7,609 bases of DNA, taken from NCBI GenBank assembly GCA_945788675.1, contig CALZMY010000163.1, positions 1 to 7,609 of the forward strand. The letters run 5' to 3'. The position numbers and the translations under genes were made by a program. Position 1 is the first letter of the stretch; every line of letters begins with the position of its first letter. The stretch comes from an uncultured Gammaproteobacteria bacterium (GTDB lineage: Bacteria > Pseudomonadota > Gammaproteobacteria > SZUA-140). Positions 1 to 4,955 of the stretch are shown in pieces. The notes under the pieces are model-generated. The model saw only the letters and a program-made list of their open reading frames with translations, was not told the DNA's origin and did not search any database.

Positions 1-9
1 TAGTGCTAG

Positions 10-161
10 GGAACCTCTGATTAATTACGTCATGTGTCATTGCGAGCGAAGCGCGGCAATCTCGGTACTATAAGAATCATCTAGTTAGGAGATTACTTCG
101 TCGCTTCACTCCTCGTACCACGGCACTTCCTTCGGTCGCCTGACAATTAATCAGAGGTTCC
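10..161. mobile_element. MITE-like non-autonomous element with IS5-type ends
   Basis: A perfect inverted repeat of 21 bp joins positions 6-26 and 145-165. Its outermost four bases on each side are CTAG, so the simplest reading is a 152-bp element with 17-bp terminal repeats (GGAACCTCTGATTAATT at 10-26 and its complement at 145-161), flanked by a CTAG target duplication at 6-9 and 162-165. Short inner inverted repeats follow: TGTCA 35-39 with TGACA 141-145, ATTGC 39-43 with GCAAT 56-60, and AATCTC 58-63 with GAGATT 89-94. It therefore folds heavily on either strand. The interior has the 'CATTGCGAGCGAAGC' style seen in many dispersed bacterial repeats. There is no open reading frame. IS5-family elements usually duplicate a 4-bp YTAR target and often start GGNAACCTCTGA-like, so an IS5-family transposase acting in trans is the likely mobiliser; that is inference. 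Because CTAG is itself palindromic, the exact element edge is uncertain by up to 4 bp. Confidence 0.75.
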
Positions 162-195
162 CTAGATTATATGCTGTGAGTGCTGGAGGTATTGT

Positions 196-1044
196 CTAGA
201 CCTTCAGCATATCAAGTACCTCCTGTACCTCTGATCTTGCCTCTTCGAGTGCGGACATGCTCTCTTCCGGGGTCAGTCCCAGTGCCTTGAAGGCCGGGAT
301 CGTGGTCCAGTCTGTCTCATTTGAGGCGTGCTCCTTACCGATGTAAGTGTGCAGATTTGCAATCATCACAATATCGACATAGTCAGGTGCGGGGTCCGAG
401 ATGCGATTATAATTTTCATGTTCAGTGGCGACCGCCACCAGCTCGGGTGGAAAGTTCCACGCCTCAAGTACCAGTTTGCCAATCTGAGTATGTAGTTTGT
501 ATGTGATCGAGATCAGTGTCTCTTGATCGTCCACCAGTTCAGGATAGCTACCTGCATAAGCCAGGATCGGCAGTGTACCGATATCGTGAATCAAACCCGC
601 TAGCATCGCGATATCGGGTTTTAGTTTAGTGAAACGTTGTGCGAATACATAACTGATCGCCGCTACCTGCATGGAATGAATCCACTGTTTTTTCAGTATG
701 GCATTGGTCGTCTCTGTCCCTTTGAACTGGAAAATCTGTTCTACCACGATACTGTTGATCAGGGTCTTGACCTGAGATGCACCGAGGCGGGTAATGGCGG
801 CCTTGATATTATCTATTGGGTCCTTGCCTCTGAAGAGCGGACTATTTGCCGCTTGTAACAGGCGTGCAGAGAGGGCCGCATCGATACTAATGACTTTAGC
901 AAGTTGCGCGGCAGTGGAGTCAGGGTCATCAACTGTTTCACCAATCTTGATGGCGACTTCTGGCAGGGTCGGCAACTCCAGGCGTTTGTGTTTGATCCCT
1001 TCTAGAAGATCTGCGATAAATTTGTCGATGAATTGTTCTTCCAT
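196..1044 (-). CDS. HDOD-domain signalling protein (third of three tandem paralogs)
   Basis: This 282-aa soluble protein consists of one HDOD domain (about residues 20-215) and a C-terminal extension shared with its two neighbours. Family marks are LPTLPEVA at 24-31, the ANSPLF segment at 66-71, an ITRLG helix near 84-88, GLIHDIG at 150-156 with the HD pair H153/D154, H185 in a LHTQIG motif, and H209 in a TEHEN motif. The tail carries DWTTIPAF (245-252), matching DWNTIPAF in the paralogs. HDOD proteins are generally regarded as non-enzymatic relatives of HD/HD-GYP phosphohydrolases that act in signalling, motility or stress control. There is no signal peptide, membrane segment, or attached receiver or GGDEF/EAL domain. 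The ATG is supported by an AGGA at 1054-1057 (minus strand), 9 nt upstream. It is the last gene of the array: 48 nt separate it from the preceding HDOD gene and its stop lies 30 nt from a MITE. The ligand or partner is unknown. Confidence 0.9.
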   Translation of the reverse strand: MEEQFIDKFIADLLEGIKHKRLELPTLPEVAIKIGETVDDPDSTAAQLAKVISIDAALSARLLQAANSPLFRGKDPIDNIKAAITRLGASQVKTLINSIVVEQIFQFKGTETTNAILKKQWIHSMQVAAISYVFAQRFTKLKPDIAMLAGLIHDIGTLPILAYAGSYPELVDDQETLISITYKLHTQIGKLVLEAWNFPPELVAVATEHENYNRISDPAPDYVDIVMIANLHTYIGKEHASNETDWTTIPAFKALGLTPEESMSALEEARSEVQEVLDMLKV

Positions 1045-1048
1045 TAAT

Positions 1049-1085
1049 GTTTATCCTGATATTTATCCCGGTATTTATCGCGGAC
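1049..1085. repeat. Three-copy 12-nt tandem repeat in the gap between two HDOD genes
   Basis: The hexamer TTTATC occurs at 1050-1055, 1062-1067 and 1074-1079, an exact 12-nt period. On the coding (minus) strand it reads as three GATAAA cores separated by six variable bases. It lies between the stop of the middle HDOD gene (1093) and the start of the last one (1044), and the copy nearest the start codon overlaps the AGGA ribosome binding site. The regular period could be slippage, or sites on roughly one helical turn; the sequence alone does not show a function. Confidence 0.6.
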
Positions 1086-1092
1086 CTGATGG

Positions 1093-1944
1093 TTATCGAG
1101 AAAAAATCTGTTGGATTTGGACAATCTCCTGGTGTGCATTCTTGATGGCGCTGATGCAATCCTCGGGGGATATCGATATGCGATTAAAGGCGGGGATAGT
1201 ATTCCAGTCCAGCTTGTTAGTCGGATTATCTGTGCCGATATGAGCAAGTAGGTTGGCGATAATCACGATGTCTGTATAGTCCAGTTCAAGGCCTGTGTCG
1301 CGAAAAATGTCCTCATGCTCTGCGGCAACGGTCACCAGCGTATTCGGAAAACGCCATTTCTTAAGGATCAGCCGGCCTATCTTTGTATGTAGTTTGCTGA
1401 CGAGCATATCAAGTGCGTCTGCATTTGATGTCAGCTCAGGAATCGATTCAGCATATTCAATGATGGGAAGGGTGCCAATATCGTGTATCAGTCCTGCCAT
1501 CATCGCTTCATCGGCGTCAAGAGAGGTGTAGTTTTTGGCAAGAAAATAACTGATGGCGGCCACCCGCAAGTTATATTTCCACTGCGCTTTTAATGTCGCT
1601 TGCACCTGTTTTGAAGAGCAGCCCTCCTGGTACATCTGTTCCAGTACAAGGTTGGTGACAAGATTTCTGATATTGCGATTACCGAGCCGTGTAACCGCAG
1701 TGTTGATATTCTCAATAGGACTGCTGGTGCGAAACAACGGGCTATTGGCAAGTTTCAACAGACGTGCTGAAAGGGCCGCATCGAGCTTCAGTGTTGCCGC
1801 AACCTTGCTGACTGAGGTGTCGGGACGATCAATGATATCTCGAATCTTGTAGGCAACCTCGGGCAGGGTGGGCAACATGATACGGTTAGTCTTGATATCA
1901 TCAAGCATTTCCTGAATAAGTCTGTCGATCAGTTCCATGGACAT
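1093..1944 (-). CDS. HDOD-domain signalling protein (second of three tandem paralogs)
   Basis: This 283-aa protein is collinear with both neighbouring HDOD proteins and about half identical, by eye, to the upstream one. It has LPTLPEVA at 24-31, LANSPLF at 65-71, AVTRLGN near 83-89, GLIHDIGTLPI at 151-161 (H154/D155), LHTKIG with H186, AAEHED with H210, and the shared tail motif LDWNTIPAFNR (245-255). At the helix where both paralogs have W-x-H-S, this copy has W122-K-Y124-N125, so the His at the first HD-type metal position is missing. No other domain, signal peptide or membrane segment is visible. The first ATG is chosen because it keeps the N-terminus in register with the two paralogs; a second ATG two codons downstream (M3) is possible, and neither has a strong ribosome binding site. 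It lies 84 nt after the upstream HDOD gene and 48 nt before the next, consistent with one transcript. The specific role is unknown. Confidence 0.9.
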   Translation of the reverse strand: MSMELIDRLIQEMLDDIKTNRIMLPTLPEVAYKIRDIIDRPDTSVSKVAATLKLDAALSARLLKLANSPLFRTSSPIENINTAVTRLGNRNIRNLVTNLVLEQMYQEGCSSKQVQATLKAQWKYNLRVAAISYFLAKNYTSLDADEAMMAGLIHDIGTLPIIEYAESIPELTSNADALDMLVSKLHTKIGRLILKKWRFPNTLVTVAAEHEDIFRDTGLELDYTDIVIIANLLAHIGTDNPTNKLDWNTIPAFNRISISPEDCISAIKNAHQEIVQIQQIFSR

Positions 1945-2028
1945 AGGGTTATCATCTAATCATTTGAATTATCATGACAGCCACAGGTAGTGGCAGGTTC
2001 GTAACCATGAGCGTATTGGTGTTCATCA

Positions 2029-2877
2029 TCATTGTGAAAAAATATTCTGAATCTCGACAATCTCATCATGGGCATCTCTGATTGCACCAATACTTTCTTC
2101 TGGGGTCATGGCCAGGCGATTGAATGCAGGTATGGTATTCCAGTCGAGTTTTGTATGAGGATGATCTGTACCAATATGACTCAAGAGATTCGCCACTAAT
2201 ACAACATCGGTGTAGTCCGGGTTGATGCCAGCATCGCGTTCAAGATTTTCATGTTCTCTGGCGACTGTGATAAGTTCATCAGGGAAGTGCCATTGTTTGA
2301 GGATCAGGTGTCCTATTTTGGTGTGTAAGACATAGACCAGGCGGTCGAGTGCAACTTCGTTTGAGAGGATGTCAGGGAGTAGTTCGGCATATTCTAAAAT
2401 TGGCAGCACGCCGATGTCGTGAATCAAACCACTGAGCATCGCCTCGTCGGGACTCAGATCAGTGAAGTCACGCGCGATCACGAAGCTTAGTGCCGCGACA
2501 TGGAGGCTATGCTTCCAGTTTTCTTTAAGTTTCTTCTTAACTTCTGGTGAAAACCCTGCCTGGTATAGTTGCTCCATCGCAAGACTTGTTACCAGGCTGC
2601 GTACATTGGCGTTGCCAAGACGCGTAACTGCCATTTTGACATCTTCGACTTTATGGCGCGTGCGGTAAAGCGGGCTATTGACCACTCGTAGCAGTCGTGT
2701 GGTGATGACTGCATCGGAACTGATAACCTTTGAAATCTGATTAGAAGTCGTATTTTGCTCACTCAGCAATTTACGCGCCTTAAGCGCCACTTCAGGCAGC
2801 GCTGGCAGCGTGATCTTGTTGGCCTTGATATCAGCAACAAGATCTTTGCAAAATTTCTCGATGAGTGAATTAGCCAT
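2029..2877 (-). CDS. HDOD-domain signalling protein (first of three tandem paralogs)
   Basis: This 282-aa protein comes first in transcription order. The HDOD domain spans about residues 20-215: LPALPEVA 24-31, VNSPLY 66-71, AVTRLGN 83-89, W-K-H123-S, GLIHDIG 150-156 (H153/D154), LHTKIG with H185, and REHEN with H209. The tail contains LDWNTIPAFNR and an acidic, helix-like end (EIVEIQNIFSQ), as in the middle paralog. H123, the HD pair, H185 and H209 together leave open a metal-binding site, although HDOD proteins are normally described as lacking HD phosphohydrolase activity. The ATG is supported by AAGG at 2884-2887 (minus strand), 6 nt upstream. A sigma-28-like promoter at 2942-2968 would give a 5' leader of roughly 55-60 nt, tying the gene and probably the whole array to flagellar gene control. 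Single-domain HDOD proteins have been linked to motility in other Proteobacteria, but the function here is inference. Confidence 0.92.
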   Translation of the reverse strand: MANSLIEKFCKDLVADIKANKITLPALPEVALKARKLLSEQNTTSNQISKVISSDAVITTRLLRVVNSPLYRTRHKVEDVKMAVTRLGNANVRSLVTSLAMEQLYQAGFSPEVKKKLKENWKHSLHVAALSFVIARDFTDLSPDEAMLSGLIHDIGVLPILEYAELLPDILSNEVALDRLVYVLHTKIGHLILKQWHFPDELITVAREHENLERDAGINPDYTDVVLVANLLSHIGTDHPHTKLDWNTIPAFNRLAMTPEESIGAIRDAHDEIVEIQNIFSQ

Positions 2878-2941
2878 AAATGCCTTGTGTTTATAGCAGA
2901 CGGTTCTTGTTGTTTTAGGTTATCTCTATGATTCTTCTAAA

Positions 2942-2968
2942 GTATCGCCCATTTTTCGATTAACTTTA
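2942..2968 (-). promoter_or_regulatory. Sigma-28 (FliA)-like promoter ahead of the HDOD array
   Basis: Read on the minus strand this is TAAAGTTA, an 11-nt spacer, then GGCGATAC. The FliA consensus is TAAAGTTT-N11-GCCGATAA, so the -35 half matches 7 of 8, the -10 half 6 of 8 including the CGATA core, and the spacer length is exact. It is correctly oriented and lies 65 nt upstream of the first HDOD start codon (2877), in the 143-nt gap after ygfZ. I saw no equally good match in the two gaps inside the array or in the sdh/ygfZ divergent region, although no systematic scan was made. Confidence 0.6.
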
Positions 2969-3020
2969 TCAGTTTCGCAGATGGGCAAATTTAGCCATGT
3001 TGCTATCTCTTAAGTTGTCT

Positions 3021-4091
3021 TCATTCGCCTGCTGACGGGAAAGTATAGGGTAAATCATGTAGTTTAAATGTTGTTTTTGTATCTCCTTGTAAACAGACAC
3101 CATTATCGATGGCAAATTCATTTGCGATGACACAGAGCGCGCGATATACGGTCGTCGGTGTCGTTCTCGAGAGCGGGTGTGCCAACACCATATTACCGAT
3201 CGTCTGTCCATCAGGGTCATCGGTGGCGCAGAGTGGAGCGCCCGGCGGTGGGCAGTCATCAGCATCGAACTGCACGATATGCATGTGACGTTTCAATTTT
3301 CCCCGATAGTGGAGACGGGCAACCACTTCCTGGCCAGGATAGCACCCTTTTTTGAAGTTGACGCCATCGATCACATCCAGGTTCAGCATTTGAGGAATGA
3401 ACATCTCCATCGTCTCAGCGACAACACGGGGTTGGCCTGCGTCAATATCAAGTAACTGCCATGCGCCACTCCCCACTGGGGTGAAACTGGACGACAGTGT
3501 GTGCCACAGTGCTTGCACGGCCGTCGCATCACCGATGATCTCGAAACGAGGGTGGACGCTGGGAAGCCTGATGACAGTGAGGTCATTTTCTTCGCAAACG
3601 CTATTCTCATCATCAGGAAGTGACTCGAAGTGTGAGCGAAGGGCCTGTTGTGCTCGGTCACCGGCGACACCCATGCGGATGATCTCAGCTGGAGCCGCTT
3701 CAAGGGTAACCTTCGCCATCAATACAAACATTTTGAGACGGCTGAGTGTCCTGTCGAGCAGGCACTGCGGTAGATGTAACCTGTAACCATCCGGGTGTTG
3801 GGTGATGCGGAAGAGCGCCAGCAACCGTCCCTTAGGATTGCAGTAGCCACTCAGCTGGCTACGCTGCTGGTCGATCAGTCCGATATCATTGGTCAGCTGT
3901 CCCTGTAGAAAAGACTTTGCGTCATCGCCTGCCACATGGATGAAGGTGGTTTTAGTGATGGGGATGATGATATTGCCATCTGCTACGGCAGCTTGCTCAT
4001 TCTCAGGCTGGCCAAAGTGTTCGATGCTATCTTCGTCATGCGTAAGAATAGCCCCTTGACTCTGCAGGTATTGCTTCCACTGGTTATTCAT
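3021..4091 (-). CDS. ygfZ: YgfZ, folate-binding Fe-S cluster maintenance protein
   Basis: This 356-aa protein of the YgfZ/GcvT-like family carries the signature K-G-C-Y-x-G-Q-E at residues 248-255 (C250 is the conserved Cys), followed by the R-x-x-Y/H-R-G-K-x-K-R region. The N-terminal half has the folate-fold features FLQGQLTNDI (61-70) and the YCNPKGRLLALFRI segment (83-96). YgfZ is a cytosolic tetrahydrofolate-binding protein needed for full activity or repair of a subset of Fe-S enzymes, such as MiaB in E. coli. It is somewhat longer than the approximately 326-aa E. coli protein. The ATG at 4091 has AGGA at 4103-4106 (minus strand) with a rather long 11-nt spacing. It is divergent from sdhC. 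In E. coli ygfZ also lies beside sdhE (ygfY), so its closeness to the sdh-sdhE operon fits a conserved functional link with Fe-S and flavin enzyme maturation. A glycine-cleavage T protein is excluded by the Cys motif and the neighbours. Confidence 0.95.
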   Translation of the reverse strand: MNNQWKQYLQSQGAILTHDEDSIEHFGQPENEQAAVADGNIIIPITKTTFIHVAGDDAKSFLQGQLTNDIGLIDQQRSQLSGYCNPKGRLLALFRITQHPDGYRLHLPQCLLDRTLSRLKMFVLMAKVTLEAAPAEIIRMGVAGDRAQQALRSHFESLPDDENSVCEENDLTVIRLPSVHPRFEIIGDATAVQALWHTLSSSFTPVGSGAWQLLDIDAGQPRVVAETMEMFIPQMLNLDVIDGVNFKKGCYPGQEVVARLHYRGKLKRHMHIVQFDADDCPPPGAPLCATDDPDGQTIGNMVLAHPLSRTTPTTVYRALCVIANEFAIDNGVCLQGDTKTTFKLHDLPYTFPSAGE

Positions 4092-4146
4092 TTTTTAATA
4101 CGTCCTGCGATTTAAATTACATTCAACGGAGTGTTGAAGAATAGTG

Positions 4147-4175
4147 ATGATAGCCGAAATAATCGCTGGTGATAA
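4147..4175 (-). promoter_or_regulatory. Candidate sigma-70 promoter for ygfZ
   Basis: On the minus strand, TTATCA (4 of 6 to TTGACA), a 17-nt spacer, then TATCAT (5 of 6 to TATAAT). It lies about 55 nt upstream of the ygfZ start. The match is moderate in an AT-rich region, so it may be fortuitous. Confidence 0.35.
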
Positions 4176-4180
4176 TATTC

Positions 4181-4208
4181 TGGACGAATCATTTCAATAC
4201 GTTACACT
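4181..4208 (+). promoter_or_regulatory. Candidate sigma-70 promoter for the sdh operon
   Basis: TGGACG (4 of 6 to TTGACA), a 16-nt spacer and TACACT (4 of 6 to TATAAT), which would start transcription near 4215, about 27 nt before the sdhC ATG. TTGAAG-N18-AATAAT at 4134-4163 competes with it. Both are pattern matches only. Confidence 0.3.
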
Positions 4209-4242
4209 AAGGCCAACAATCGGTTATTCATAATGGGTGGTT

Positions 4243-4620
4243 ATGGAAGACAAAAAACGTCCGGTTTTTCTGGATTTGACTCGTATCGATATGCCTGTCA
4301 TGGCGGTGCTCTCTTTTGCACACCGCGTCACCGGGGTACTGCTGTTCCTCTCCATTCCATTTGTGATCTATCTGTTAGGGCTTTCACTGAGTAGTCCTCA
4401 GGGATATGAAACGGTCACCTCGTTATTTGATAGTGGCCTGTTCCGTCTCGGTGTGCTGATCATTCTATGGTGTTTTTCACATCACTTCTTTGCCGGTATT
4501 CGCTATTTCATGCTCGACCTTGATATTGGGGTTAATGTCATCACTGGACGTAGGAGTGCGTGGTGTGTATTGGGTGCCGGGCTGGCGGTCATGGTGATCG
4601 GCATGGTGATGATGCTATGA
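4243..4620 (+). CDS. sdhC: Succinate dehydrogenase cytochrome b556 subunit SdhC
   Basis: This 125-aa inner-membrane anchor of complex II has three predicted membrane helices (about residues 18-48, 65-90 and 103-124). The family motif LSFAHRVTG (23-31) gives S24 and R28, which match the quinone-site Ser27 and Arg31 of E. coli by spacing. H81 in H-F-F-A-G-I-R matches the heme b axial ligand His84. Residue 88 is Tyr where E. coli has His91. The N-terminus (KRPVFLDL) is of the RPVxLDL type rather than the enteric SPHLQIY type. I chose the ATG at 4243, giving a typical N-terminus; an in-frame GTG at 4237 would add two residues and has no better ribosome binding site. The weak GGGTGG at 4235-4240 is close to the ATG. 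It is the first gene of sdhCDABE, and its stop overlaps sdhD as ATGA. Confidence 0.93.
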   Translation: MEDKKRPVFLDLTRIDMPVMAVLSFAHRVTGVLLFLSIPFVIYLLGLSLSSPQGYETVTSLFDSGLFRLGVLIILWCFSHHFFAGIRYFMLDLDIGVNVITGRRSAWCVLGAGLAVMVIGMVMML

Positions 4621-4955
4621 GTCGCAAATCCATCGGTTTACGTACCTGGTTGATCCAGCGACTGAGCGCAGTCTACATGCTGCTATTCGTGGTCATCTTT
4701 GCGATCTATTTTGTAGCCAATATACCCACCTCTTTTCTTGAATGGCGCGCAATGATGGCGAATACCTTTGTCGCAATCACCACCACGCTCTTTTTCCTGT
4801 CACTGTTGACCCATGCGTGGATCGGGATGCGCGATGTACTGATGGACTATCTGCATGCCGATAGCCTTCGCCTGGTGCTGCTGACAGGGGTCGGTTTTGC
4901 GCTGTTGGGGGCTGCCATCTGGATTATGAAGATTTTACTGACGGTGAGTGTATGA
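4617..4955 (+). CDS. sdhD: Succinate dehydrogenase membrane anchor subunit SdhD
   Basis: This 112-aa protein has three hydrophobic helices (about 12-33, 47-70 and 86-108). H66 in H-A-W-I-G-M aligns with the E. coli heme ligand His71, and D77-Y78 in V-L-M-D-Y with the quinone-site Asp82/Tyr83. With SdhC it holds heme b and the ubiquinone site and anchors SdhAB to the inner membrane. The start is the ATG at 4617, which overlaps the sdhC stop (ATGA) and has GGTGAT at 4605-4610 as ribosome binding site. The open frame extends upstream to 4560, but those 19 residues are hydrophilic, Gly/His-rich sequence overlapping sdhC and are not part of the protein. Its own stop overlaps sdhA, again as ATGA. 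Confidence 0.93.
   Translation: MSRKSIGLRTWLIQRLSAVYMLLFVVIFAIYFVANIPTSFLEWRAMMANTFVAITTTLFFLSLLTHAWIGMRDVLMDYLHADSLRLVLLTGVGFALLGAAIWIMKILLTVSV

Larger units (their letters stand above)
4092..4242. promoter_or_regulatory. Divergent regulatory region between ygfZ and sdhC
   Basis: This AT-rich gap of about 150 nt must hold the promoters of both ygfZ (minus) and the sdh operon (plus). Besides the two candidates listed separately, an alternative plus-strand pair is TTGAAG at 4134-4139 and AATAAT at 4158-4163 with an 18-nt spacer. The decamer GGTTATTCAT occurs at both edges (4082-4091 and 4222-4231). I could not identify a specific regulator site (ArcA, Fnr or similar) with confidence. Confidence 0.5.

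Noticed and set aside
10..161. CRISPR or small RNA gene in the repeat-rich first 165 bases
   Set aside because: There is only one inverted pair and no regularly spaced direct repeats; the flanking CTAG and terminal repeats fit a transposable element better.
794..1243. 149-codon plus-strand open frame across the junction of two HDOD genes
   Set aside because: It is antisense to two clear HDOD coding regions and has no matching features.
1980..1994. Small hairpin GCCAC-N5-GTGGC between the first and second HDOD genes
   Set aside because: It has only a five-base stem and no T-run on either strand, so it does not support a terminator call.
2969..3265. 98-codon minus-strand frame overlapping the ygfZ end and the following gap
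   Set aside because: Most of it lies out of frame inside ygfZ. The final short piece (ATG to stop around 2969-2998, MAKFAHLRN) is too short to support and overlaps the sigma-28-like promoter region's upstream side.
4560..4616. Upstream extension of sdhD (19 codons)
   Set aside because: It lies inside sdhC, is rich in Gly/His/Asp, unlike any SdhD N-terminus, and the ATGA-coupled start at 4617 has a ribosome binding site.
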